This document shows, one piece after another, positions 9,117-16,634 of a DNA stretch of 55,257 nucleotides. A program made the translations under genes and the position numbers. The notes below the pieces were generated by a model, which was not told the origin of the DNA, ran no database searches, and saw only the letters and a program-made list of their open reading frames with translations. How positions within the stretch are numbered: the stretch's first letter is position 1; each line of letters begins with the position of its first letter. Origin of the DNA: Gammaproteobacteria bacterium (GTDB taxonomy: Bacteria; Pseudomonadota; Gammaproteobacteria; Pseudomonadales; Azotimanducaceae); contig VYFT01000009.1 of NCBI GenBank assembly GCA_009842245.1, forward strand, positions 1 to 55,257, read 5' to 3'.

Positions 9117-10361
9117 TTACTTCGAAGCGTGTACCAGTTTGACGCAAGTGGTGAGTAGTTCCATTGCGACTTGTACTTCTTCAATGTTCGCAAATGTTGG
9201 TGCGATACGAATGTTTGCATCGCTGGGATCTCGTCCATATGGGAAAGTTGCTCCAGCTGGGGTCAGCGCAAGACCAGCTTCCTTTGCAGTCTCGACGACT
9301 CTCTTCGCATTGCCTGGAGTCACGTCTAGCGAAATAAAGTAGCCACCCGTCGGGTGCGTCCACGAAGCGATCTGAGGATCAAAACTTCCGAGTTCTTGTG
9401 CTAGTACTTTCTGTGCGATTTCAAATTTCGGTCCCACAATAGCCGCTTGCTTTTTCATGTGCATCTTTAATCCCGTACCGTTTTGCAAAAATCGTGCCTG
9501 ACGTAGTTGATTTACCTTGTCGAAACCAACGGTACGCATTCCTAAGTGCCGCTCAAAGTCGGCTAACAGAGTTGCGGACGATCCAATGAAACCAACTCCT
9601 GCTCCAGCAAATGTGATCTTCGAAGTCGAGGCAAACTGGACAATCCAATCCTCGGTACCAAGTTCGATTGCATACTTATCGAGATTCGCTAAATTCGGCG
9701 CAGGTTCTTTGAAATCGTGGACTGCGTAAGCGTTATCCCACAACACGTAGAACGGGCTGCCCGATCGCTCGCGACGTAAGTTGGGCAGCGCGGCAATACG
9801 TCTCACCGTCTCGTCACTGTAGGTGTAGCCTGTGGGATTGGAGTGTCGTGGAACACACCACAGCAAGCAAGTATTGTGGTCGTCTCGAACCATTGCCTCG
9901 ACGGCATCCATGTCTGGGCCTTCAGCTTGCATCGCGACATTTATCATCTTAAATCCGACATAGTCGGTCAACGCAAAGTGCCGGTCGTAACCTGGGACGG
10001 GACAGATCGCAGCTGCGTTCGAATTTCGAAGGAGTGGCGGTCCTACTAAGCCGCGATGCGCTAAGAGTTCCACCACAATGTACATTAAGTGCAAGCTTGA
10101 ATTCCCTCCTGCTATTACTCGTTCTGGTGGAATATCAAGTAGACAGGCACCAAGTTCTCTCGCTTCTGGTATTCCCCTTAAACCGCCATAATTTCGCGTA
10201 TCCGATCCATCTTCTGCTAAATAATCTGCCTCTAGAACTCCGTCTAAGTCATTACTAAGCTCAATCTGGTCTGTGCTAGGCTTACCTCGGGTCAGATTGA
10301 GCGAAAGGTTGCGAGATTTGAACGATTCGTACTGACTCGACAATTCGGAAAGTTTGGTCAT
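9117..10361 (-). CDS. PLP-dependent aminotransferase, class I, MocR-like/Ic subgroup
   Basis: Fold type I aminotransferase of 414 residues. The Schiff-base lysine is in QFASTSKITFAGAG (about residue 249); the N-terminus carries LSLNLTRGKPSTDQI and the NYGGLRGIPEAREL motif of the class. CVPRHSNPTGYTYSDE near 170-185 is the cofactor-binding proline/glycine stretch. The wording resembles the Ic subgroup exemplified by Corynebacterium aspartate aminotransferase, so aspartate or another amino acid is a likely donor; specificity is not determined. It is the first gene of a minus-strand run that continues with the Nit-like amidase, AI-2E transporter and rhomboid, and is divergent from rpsU. Confidence 0.88.
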   Translation of the reverse strand: MTKLSELSSQYESFKSRNLSLNLTRGKPSTDQIELSNDLDGVLEADYLAEDGSDTRNYGGLRGIPEARELGACLLDIPPERVIAGGNSSLHLMYIVVELLAHRGLVGPPLLRNSNAAAICPVPGYDRHFALTDYVGFKMINVAMQAEGPDMDAVEAMVRDDHNTCLLWCVPRHSNPTGYTYSDETVRRIAALPNLRRERSGSPFYVLWDNAYAVHDFKEPAPNLANLDKYAIELGTEDWIVQFASTSKITFAGAGVGFIGSSATLLADFERHLGMRTVGFDKVNQLRQARFLQNGTGLKMHMKKQAAIVGPKFEIAQKVLAQELGSFDPQIASWTHPTGGYFISLDVTPGNAKRVVETAKEAGLALTPAGATFPYGRDPSDANIRIAPTFANIEEVQVAMELLTTCVKLVHASK

Positions 10362-10844
10362 TATTCGAAGGTTCCTATAAGGCCAAGCAACTCACTTTGT
10401 TGTGTTTGCAAAAAGATGAAATTTTGAATTCGTGGATTCGTTGTCGAGGTGACTGCGCCCAATTGATAACAAGCACTGTTTGATACGGGAATTACCGATC
10501 ATGCGAGCTTTTTCATGCACTGAAACTCAATTTTAGCGAGCGTGAGATTGAATTTTCGTTGAGTGACCATATCTCTTTAAGAGAGCGAAACTGCTCGAAA
10601 TATTTATTTTTTAGAGCTTGGGATGTTAAATCCATCAATTCCAACACAAAACTCAGTGAGACACTTGTTTTGAGTACAATATCAATCAGACGTTGGGGTA
10701 CAACGTCTTTAATTGTGGAGGGGAAGTAAGACTTGTTATTCCGTGCGTTGCGCTGAAGTATCAAGCTACCTCAGTGAAACGAATTGGCATGGTATGCCAC
10801 GAAATGACTTGGTCTTTAAAAGACCGAGCCAAAATCAACGACAA
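10362..10844. promoter_or_regulatory. 483-base divergent intergenic region between the aminotransferase and rpsU
   Basis: AT-rich spacer that must hold the promoters of the minus-strand aminotransferase run and the plus-strand rpsU-yqeY-dnaG-rpoD operon. A minus-strand frame of 83 codons (10513-10764, TTG start) crosses it but has no recognisable similarity or ribosome site, and I do not call it. Two inverted repeats are visible: 10689-10707 (7-bp stem) and GGTCTT/AAGACC at 10811-10825, 20 bases before rpsU. I cannot place a convincing -35/-10 pair. The tsaD gene that often lies here in other gammaproteobacteria is absent. Confidence 0.5.
10689..10707 (+). terminator. Terminator-like hairpin upstream of rpsU
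   Basis: Perfect 7-bp stem GACGTTG/CAACGTC with a five-base loop, followed on the plus strand by TTTAATT. It would end or attenuate a transcript starting in 10362-10688, since no gene precedes it on this strand. The T-run is short, so it may instead be a leader structure. Confidence 0.35.
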
Positions 10845-11060
10845 ATGCCTTCAGTAACCGTCCGAGACAATGAATCTTTTGATGTCGCGCTTCGACGCTT
10901 TAAGCGCGCCTGTGAGAAATCTGGTGTCCTGTCGGAAGCACGTCGTCGCGAGTATTACGAAAAACCCACGGCCGTTCGCAAGCGTAAAAACGCTGCCGCC
11001 GTAAAGAGGCACCTCAAAAAGCTCTATCGAGAAGCAAGAAAGTTCGAAAGACTGCATTAA
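10845..11060 (+). CDS. rpsU: 30S ribosomal protein S21
   Basis: Small basic ribosomal protein of 71 residues that helps the 30S subunit base-pair with mRNA leaders. The whole chain matches the family: [19 protein letters not shown] at the start, a central [19 protein letters not shown] and a lysine/arginine-rich tail with [15 protein letters not shown]. The ATG at 10845 gives the standard length; an open extension upstream has no S21 similarity. A hairpin (10811-10825) sits in the leader and there is no clear Shine-Dalgarno, which is usual for this gene. It heads the macromolecular synthesis operon with yqeY, dnaG and rpoD. Confidence 0.96.
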   Translation: MPSVTVRDNESFDVALRRFKRACEKSGVLSEARRREYYEKPTAVRKRKNAAAVKRHLKKLYREARKFERLH

Positions 11061-11104
11061 GCGTCTTCTCACCCTTCGTGTCAAACAAACGCCCGAGTCT
11101 GCGC

Positions 11105-11560
11105 GTGGATTCTGACCTAAAAATACGTTTAAAAGAAAGCACCCATTCAGCGATGCGCGCACAAGACAAAGCGCGACTTTCCGTGCTTCGATTAATCAAC
11201 GCCGACATTAAAACGGCTGAAATCGACTCACAAAACACTTTGACCGACCAAGAGATCTTTAAAGTTCTGGCGCGCATGCAAAAACAGCGTACTTCTTCCG
11301 CAACGCAATACCGCGAAGGGGGTCGAACTGACCTTGCTGAGCAAGAGGAATATGAAATTGACGTGATTCAAGAATTCTTACCCAAACCACTTACCGAAGC
11401 GGAAGTGAACGACATTGTTGACCAAGCATGTGTGACTTTAGCTGCAGACTCGATGCAGCACATGGGCAAAGTCATGGGATACCTAACCCATGCCATAGGT
11501 GGTCGAGCGGACATGGGACACGTAAGCAAAGTCGTATGTGCCCGTTTAAGCGCAACTTAA
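11105..11560 (+). CDS. yqeY: GatB/YqeY domain protein
   Basis: Protein of about 151 residues in the YqeY family, which resembles the tRNA-binding tail of the amidotransferase subunit GatB. Visible family features: LKESTHSAMRAQDKARLSVL at the start, RTSSATQYREGGRTDLAEQE in the middle, EFLPKPLTEAEV and a C-terminal MGKVMGYLTHAIGGRADM stretch. I chose GTG 11105 since the product then begins at the family's usual distance from AMRAQDK; GTG 11078 upstream is possible. YqeY is often found between rpsU and dnaG, as here. Its biochemical role is not established. Confidence 0.9.
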   Translation: MDSDLKIRLKESTHSAMRAQDKARLSVLRLINADIKTAEIDSQNTLTDQEIFKVLARMQKQRTSSATQYREGGRTDLAEQEEYEIDVIQEFLPKPLTEAEVNDIVDQACVTLAADSMQHMGKVMGYLTHAIGGRADMGHVSKVVCARLSAT

Positions 11561-11567
11561 TTGGAAT

Positions 11568-13262
11568 ATGCCGAATTTCACACCACAATTCATCAACGAA
11601 CTCAAGGATAGACTTGACGCTGTTAGTTTGATTGGAGACTCGGTCGAACTCACGCCGAGTGGAAAGAGCTACAAAGGGAAGTGTCCGTTTCACCAAGAGA
11701 AGACCCCTTCATTCCATGTTTATCCAGTAGATCAAACATACCATTGCTATGGTTGCGGCGCACACGGTTCGATGATTGACTTTGTGATGCGACAAAAGGC
11801 TCTGAATTTTCCGGAGGCCGTGAAAATGCTTGCCGACCTCGTCGGGCTGCAAATTCCATCGGACGGACAAAAATCTCGTTATTCCCCGAAAGAGCTACAG
11901 AAATTTCGATCTCTCTACAGCACATTAGAGGCCGCAAATGAGTACTACCAAAAAGCTCTAACAGACAGCTCGGCTGGTTTAAAGTATCTGCAAACTCGAG
12001 GAATCAAGCCAGAAATCATTGAAAAGTTTGCACTCGGTTATGCACCAAATGCGTTCGATTCAATTCAATTGGCTTTGGCACGGGTGGACGAGCAGATATT
12101 GCTAGATTGTGGACTTATCACTCAGAGCGATAAAGGTAAGCCTTACGACAAGTTTCGCGATCGAATCATGTTTCCCATTCGCGATATGCGCGGGCGAGTT
12201 ATAGCTTTTGGCGGTCGTGTTGTATCTACAGATCAGGCACCTAAGTACATGAACTCACCTCAATCGTTGATCTACAACAAGAGTAAATATCTTTACGGGA
12301 TGTATGAAGCTTGGCGTTCGCGCGCTTCTTTGGGCAGTTTGATTGTCGTCGAAGGGTATATGGATGTGATTACCTTGGCACAGCACGGCATCGAAAACGT
12401 TGTAGCCCCTCTAGGCACTGCGCTCACTCTTCAACAGACACAGCTTATGCTCAAGTATTGCTCCGAATACGCCCTTTGTTTCGACGGTGATGATGCTGGC
12501 GCGACCGCGACTTGGCGAGCCTTAGAGCATGGATATTCCCTACTGAAGAAGGGTCAACGCATCCGCGTAGTGCGGTTACCAAAAGGTGATGATCCAGATT
12601 CCTATATTCGCGCCCACGGAGTGGATCGGTTTCGCGATTTACTGGAACGTGCGCCGAACTCTTCAGCTTACTTCTTCAATGAATTGCAAGCACAGTACGA
12701 CATTGACGACCCAGAGGGAAAGGCAGCGTTCGTAGAACGTGCCCGGACGGTGATAGGGGAAATCCCCTACGAACTCTACCGCGACTTCATGTTTAGAAAA
12801 TTACAAGACATCGTTGGACACGATATTCCAAGCCTTGGACTCCCACGTAATCCTTCTGTGGGGTCGAGAACTTCAGCAGAACTGAACTCCAAAAGCGAAC
12901 GATCCCCCGATCGAATGAACGAACGTCTGCAAAAAGGGGAACGGAATACCCTGCGCGATCTCGTATACAACATGCATGTTGTGCCTCTTATTTCGGAACC
13001 AACGATGACGACAATCAACGAATTGCGAAGCGAATCGCTAATTTTTGACGTGATCTTGCGAATTCGAAAAGATCGATTGATTAACTTTGAACAGTTGCTT
13101 GCTTCGTATGAAAGTGGCTCGCCAGATCATCAACGCTTGGTAAGAATTGCGGAAAACCCACCTTCCGGTCTACAAGAGACTGGTTTGAGAGACCCGCTTC
13201 TCAACGCGATCGATACCCTCATTGTTAAATTCAAACGGGAGATTGCACGACGTGAGATTTAG
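11568..13262 (+). CDS. dnaG: DNA primase
   Basis: Makes RNA primers at the replication fork. The 564-residue chain shows the three usual parts: an N-terminal zinc ribbon with CPFHQEKTPSF and YHCYGCGAHG (residues 38-66, C-H-C-C ligands intact), a TOPRIM catalytic core (about 240-350) with VVEGYMDV and the acidic LCFDGDDAGATA motif, and a C-terminal region for helicase contact that is less conserved. It begins 7 bases after the yqeY stop and ends with TAG 70 bases before rpoD. The stop codon is useful evidence that TAG is read as termination in this genome. Confidence 0.96.
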   Translation: MPNFTPQFINELKDRLDAVSLIGDSVELTPSGKSYKGKCPFHQEKTPSFHVYPVDQTYHCYGCGAHGSMIDFVMRQKALNFPEAVKMLADLVGLQIPSDGQKSRYSPKELQKFRSLYSTLEAANEYYQKALTDSSAGLKYLQTRGIKPEIIEKFALGYAPNAFDSIQLALARVDEQILLDCGLITQSDKGKPYDKFRDRIMFPIRDMRGRVIAFGGRVVSTDQAPKYMNSPQSLIYNKSKYLYGMYEAWRSRASLGSLIVVEGYMDVITLAQHGIENVVAPLGTALTLQQTQLMLKYCSEYALCFDGDDAGATATWRALEHGYSLLKKGQRIRVVRLPKGDDPDSYIRAHGVDRFRDLLERAPNSSAYFFNELQAQYDIDDPEGKAAFVERARTVIGEIPYELYRDFMFRKLQDIVGHDIPSLGLPRNPSVGSRTSAELNSKSERSPDRMNERLQKGERNTLRDLVYNMHVVPLISEPTMTTINELRSESLIFDVILRIRKDRLINFEQLLASYESGSPDHQRLVRIAENPPSGLQETGLRDPLLNAIDTLIVKFKREIARREI

Positions 13263-13331
13263 TCTGTGTTTATGCAATGCTCGCACCGTGATCAACCGAC
13301 TTAATTTATTTTTATATTTTCAGAGGATGTA

Positions 13332-15149
13332 ATGCCCAATCCAAACACCGATACTGAACAGAGTCCAATCGAAGAGCTCATAGAACGCGGTCGAGACCAA
13401 GGATATTTGGTCATCGCGGACATTCATGATGTGTTGAGTAATGACCGTGATGAAGATGAGATCGACGACATCATCCACAACCTGATGGACCTTGGGATTA
13501 GCGTCGATGAAGCTGCTCCGGACGGCGAAAACCTATTCACTACGACCGAGAACGCATCTGACGATGTCGCCGCAGATGAAGCCGCGATCGCCCTGGCTGC
13601 GGTTACCTCTGAAGCTCGTCGTACCACAGATCCAGCTCGTATGTACTTACGCGAGATGGGCGGTGTCGAGTTGCTCACGCGAGATGATGAAATCAAGATC
13701 GCGCGGGAAATCGAAGAAGGTATGCGCGATATCCTCAAAGCTGTAGCAGAATTTCCTGGTACGGTCGATTGGCTGATCGAACAATACGACAATACAAACA
13801 AGAAGAAAAAACTGAGCGATTTACTCGTCGGATATCTCGATCCGGACGCCGAGATCCAGAATCCCGTACAAATTGACGCAACAAAGAAGCCCCCGCAGCA
13901 AACGACACCACGTACTCGGGGGCCCGATCCAGAGATCGCACAAACACGCTTCGAAGCTTTACGAAGGATCAACGAGAAACACAAAAAGGTTGTTGACCGC
14001 ATCACCAAAAACAAACGCCCCAGCCGTTTGAATAAGTCAGAGCTAGGGGAAATTGCGGCGTCGAGCGACAAACTTATTGACTGTTTCTCGAGGTTCAAAT
14101 TAACGCCTGAGGCACACGAGGAATTACTCGGTCAACCGCTCAACGCGATGGCGGAAGTACGCCGTCGCATCAAACTTCTCTTCCAAATTTGCGTAAGGGA
14201 AAGCGGAATGCCGCGAGAGACTTTCAACCAGCTGGTGCGAGTCTCGCCACCGGGTACGATAACCGAAATGCGTCGACACATTCGAGGAAACTATCCCTAC
14301 AGTAACGGCCTACTGGATAAGAAGACAGAAATTTATCGGCACCAACGTCGCGTCAATGCGATTCTGAACGATAGTGGCGTGAAGAAGTTTTCGACTCTTA
14401 AAGACATCGATACACGAATTTCGAAGGGTCAGCGAAAAATGGAACGCGCGAAGCGCCAAATGGTCAAAGCAAATCTTCGTTTGGTTATTTCGATTGCGAA
14501 GAAGTACAACAATCGAGGGCTTCATTTCCTAGATTTGATCCAAGAAGGAAATATCGGACTGATGAAAGCCGTCGACAAGTTCGAATACCGTCGTGGGTAC
14601 AAGTTTTCAACCTATGCTACTTGGTGGATTCGACAAGCAATTACGCGTTCGATTTCGGATCAATCTAGAACAATTCGCATACCGGTGCACATGTTTGATC
14701 TGGTGAACAAGCACAATCGCATACACCGTCAACTATCCCAGGAGCTTGGACGAGAGCCAACTCTTGATGAACTCGCGGCGCGAATGGAGTTGATACTCGA
14801 CAAGATTCGCCACATTCAAGGTATCAGCATCCAACCTGCTTCCACGGACGCACCAATCGGTGAAGATGACGACGCTAGCCTAGGTGATTTTCTCAAGGAT
14901 CCTTACGAGTCAACACCCATGGATCAAGCAGAATCGCGAGGATTGAGAGATGTCATTCACGAACGCTTAGGTGAACTTAGTTCGCGAGAAGCGAAAGTAC
15001 TGCGAATGCGCTTTGGGATTGGACAGAACACTGAATATACGCTTGAAGAAGTAGGTCGGGTGTTCAATATCACGCGAGAACGCATTCGTCAGATCGAAGC
15101 GAAAGCCCTGAGGCACTTGAAGTCTCGACTCACGGATTGGAACGGATAA
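13332..15149 (+). CDS. rpoD: Primary sigma factor RpoD (sigma-70)
   Basis: Directs RNA polymerase to housekeeping promoters. At 605 residues it is close to the E. coli protein (613). Regions in order: 1.1 (about 1-70, with [16 protein letters not shown]), 1.2 with the discriminator-contacting [11 protein letters not shown] (near 99), a non-conserved insert to about 330, region 2 with [16 protein letters not shown] and the -10 reading helix [11 protein letters not shown] (near 435), region 3, and region 4.2 with the -35 helix [18 protein letters not shown] (near 580). All promoter-contacting residues I can align match E. coli. GAGGATGT precedes the ATG. This is the housekeeping copy; a divergent second copy lies at 16635. 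Confidence 0.97.
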   Translation: MPNPNTDTEQSPIEELIERGRDQGYLVIADIHDVLSNDRDEDEIDDIIHNLMDLGISVDEAAPDGENLFTTTENASDDVAADEAAIALAAVTSEARRTTDPARMYLREMGGVELLTRDDEIKIAREIEEGMRDILKAVAEFPGTVDWLIEQYDNTNKKKKLSDLLVGYLDPDAEIQNPVQIDATKKPPQQTTPRTRGPDPEIAQTRFEALRRINEKHKKVVDRITKNKRPSRLNKSELGEIAASSDKLIDCFSRFKLTPEAHEELLGQPLNAMAEVRRRIKLLFQICVRESGMPRETFNQLVRVSPPGTITEMRRHIRGNYPYSNGLLDKKTEIYRHQRRVNAILNDSGVKKFSTLKDIDTRISKGQRKMERAKRQMVKANLRLVISIAKKYNNRGLHFLDLIQEGNIGLMKAVDKFEYRRGYKFSTYATWWIRQAITRSISDQSRTIRIPVHMFDLVNKHNRIHRQLSQELGREPTLDELAARMELILDKIRHIQGISIQPASTDAPIGEDDDASLGDFLKDPYESTPMDQAESRGLRDVIHERLGELSSREAKVLRMRFGIGQNTEYTLEEVGRVFNITRERIRQIEAKALRHLKSRLTDWNG

Positions 15150-15216
15150 CCGGCCTCAACGACGTCGCCTAATTCGTCTACGATCTCGGTATTGAAGTAA
15201 CGTCTACTCGAGACGC

Positions 15217-15251
15217 GGGTAGACTAGGTTGTTTCTAAACAAACTCTACCC
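15217..15251. terminator. Bidirectional hairpin between convergent rpoD and tRNA-Ile2
   Basis: Outer stem GGGTAGA/TCTACCC (15217-15223 with 15245-15251) encloses a smaller TTGTT/AACAA stem. A competing stem GTCTAC/GTAGAC (15202-15207 with 15219-15224) lies just before it. It sits 68 bases after the rpoD stop and 12 bases past the tRNA 3' end, the right place for a shared terminator. No long T-run follows. Confidence 0.5.
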
Positions 15252-15262
15252 GGTGCTAAGTT

Positions 15263-15614
15263 TGGTGGGCCCACCAGGACTCGAACCTGGGACCTATGGA
15301 TTCACGATTTAGACAACTCTAAACACCCACTGTTTCCAGTGGCGTGGACTATCTCACCGCCCGTCAGCGTTTGCTGGAGAGGGCGCGGGACGCTCAAGCC
15401 TGTTATTAAGAACACTCGACCACGAGGATACGCGATCAGTTCTCAGGTAGTCTCTGCACCTCCCAACGATGTATCGTTGGTTTGGCTCAAGGTTGCCTTA
15501 CCGATAAATAGATCGCCTTAGGTTTCCTTGAATTCATCCCGTCCTATTCAACGCTTTCACATTGAACGCACCATTAGATGAGTCCACTGCTCTAACCAAC
15601 TGAGCTATGGGCCC
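15263..15614 (-). tRNA. ileX: tRNA-Ile2 (anticodon CAU) interrupted by a group I intron
   Basis: Read on the minus strand, the exons are 15614-15578 and 15302-15263. Joined, they give a 77-nt tRNA with encoded CCA: acceptor GGGCCCA/TGGGCCC, D arm GCTC-AGTTGGTTA-GAGC, anticodon stem GTGGA/TCCAT with loop CTCATAA, and T arm CCAGG-TTCGAGT-CCTGG. All stems pair. The CAU anticodon could mean methionine or, after TilS makes lysidine, isoleucine AUA. C4-G69, C5-G68 and the G27-U43 wobble match E. coli tRNA-Ile2 and differ from elongator tRNA-Met, so I call Ile2. It lies 58 bases downstream of the MNT antitoxin gene on the same strand, so read-through transcription is possible. The intron must splice out for function. 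Confidence 0.9.
15303..15577 (-). ncRNA. Group I self-splicing intron (275 nt) in the tRNA anticodon loop
   Basis: Inserted between U36 and A37 of the tRNA. The preceding exon base is U and the last intron base is G, as group I splicing needs. Core signatures on the minus strand: AAGGAAACCTAAGG (15529-15516, P4/P5 region), AGACTA pairing with GATAGTCC (15353-15346) to form P7, and CCACTGGAAACAGTGG, a hairpin with a GAAA tetraloop near the 3' end, as in P9 of small bacterial introns. There is no open reading frame inside, so no homing endonuclease. Introns of this kind are known in tRNA-Ile(CAU) of Azoarcus and tRNA-Arg of Agrobacterium. I could not resolve P1 with confidence. Confidence 0.88.
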
Positions 15615-15672
15615 TGACTTGCACAAATATTTTATTTGGGACTTCCGATTAATTCGTCTAACAGTTAGCGGA

Positions 15673-15999
15673 TCAAACTGCATCGTTACCGATGAGTTCC
15701 ACTCCGTCGCGAAGAATGATAGCTCGAAACTCGTCGTCAACCCTCGCCCATTCGACAACATCGACTTTGAACGGTAAAGCTGACTCAACGAACTCCTCAC
15801 GTAGAGAAGCTGTGATCCTACCTGCTAGAGGTTCCCGTCCCAGTATGGCAAGATCAAGATCAGAGTATTCTTTCGCCGTCCATGTCGCTCGTGAACCAAA
15901 TGCTACGACGTCTCGATTTGGTATGTACTTACTCAAAATCGATTTCACAAGGAACAGTTGATCCGGTTTTAGATCGACAGTTTCGCTAATTTGCTTCAC
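15673..15999 (-). CDS. MNT nucleotidyltransferase antitoxin (MntA-like)
   Basis: Minimal nucleotidyltransferase of 108 residues. It carries the exact GSX10DXD active-site pattern: GSRATWTAKEYSDLDLAIL near residues 35-53, with a third acidic residue plausibly in FKVDVVEW near 80. MntA-type proteins neutralise their partner toxin by adding AMP to a tyrosine. The ATG overlaps the stop of the upstream HEPN gene by four bases (15996-15999), the usual toxin-first arrangement of this type VII toxin-antitoxin pair. Downstream, 58 bases away, lies the intron-bearing tRNA gene on the same strand. Confidence 0.85.
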   Translation of the reverse strand: MKQISETVDLKPDQLFLVKSILSKYIPNRDVVAFGSRATWTAKEYSDLDLAILGREPLAGRITASLREEFVESALPFKVDVVEWARVDDEFRAIILRDGVELIGNDAV

Positions 16000-16466
16000 G
16001 CGAGCTGGTCCTGCAATTTGTTCCGCAAATAAATAACTTCTTCGATAAAGACGGGTATATCCTTGACGACCTGAACTGCCGTAGCTTCGTCATACGTATG
16101 GCTCGTCTTCGAACGCATGTCGCGAAAAAAGCGCCAGTCTGACCAATCTCGTAGCAACAAGCCTCGTTCGTTCGCTGTCCGAATGAGATCTTGAAACGTC
16201 ATCTCGTCAATCTCTGCGGGGTTCGGTGAAGCATACTCGAGATATCGCTTCAAAGTTCTGTGAGCAGCCTCGTACGTGAATTCGAATCTTTGTATCAGAC
16301 CATCCCTTAACTGAGTATCTTTAGTACTCGACAGGTACCGCTCCATTCCCTCTTCTAGGCGCCCGATTGCACGAATGAATGGTTCGATCGACGGTTTTTC
16401 TTCCAAGTACTCTAAATCTCTAAAAGTGGTGTTACTGTTATCCTCTAAATTGTATGGTTCCGGCAT
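15996..16466 (-). CDS. HEPN-domain toxin (HI0074/HepT-like)
   Basis: All-helical HEPN protein of 156 residues, the predicted RNase toxin of the pair. GLIQRFEFTYEAAHRTLKRY (about residues 60-80) is typical of the HI0074 nucleotidyltransferase-partner group. The catalytic RX4H motif is RSKTSHTY near residues 118-125; it includes the tyrosine two places after histidine that is AMPylated in studied HepT proteins. The residue after the arginine is serine, where asparagine is common in this group, so activity might be altered. About 40 residues at the N-terminus are extra to the domain. It is transcribed divergently from the second sigma factor with a 168-base gap. Confidence 0.82.
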   Translation of the reverse strand: MPEPYNLEDNSNTTFRDLEYLEEKPSIEPFIRAIGRLEEGMERYLSSTKDTQLRDGLIQRFEFTYEAAHRTLKRYLEYASPNPAEIDEMTFQDLIRTANERGLLLRDWSDWRFFRDMRSKTSHTYDEATAVQVVKDIPVFIEEVIYLRNKLQDQLA

Positions 16467-16634
16467 ATGTCGTTCGCAATACTACACTCGCAGTGAATGA
16501 ACTCCTGAATCTTCCAGTACTGGGTATTACTTTTCCGAAAAAAGAACTTTTTTGAAATGTTGGTGTCTTAATTTACAGTCGCATTGATTTTGTCGCTCGA
16601 CAGAACCCCTTGTGAAAATTTTCGCAACTGCAGT

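Noticed and set aside
10513-10764. 83-codon minus-strand frame upstream of rpsU
   Set aside because: TTG start without a ribosome site and no recognisable motif; treated as spacer.
15339-15521. 60-codon plus-strand frame inside the intron
   Set aside because: It lies on the opposite strand to the tRNA and across intron core helices; no homing-endonuclease motif.
16584-16634. TTG start for the second sigma factor
   Set aside because: The extra 17 residues have no counterpart in RpoD and no good ribosome site; ATG 16635 fits better.
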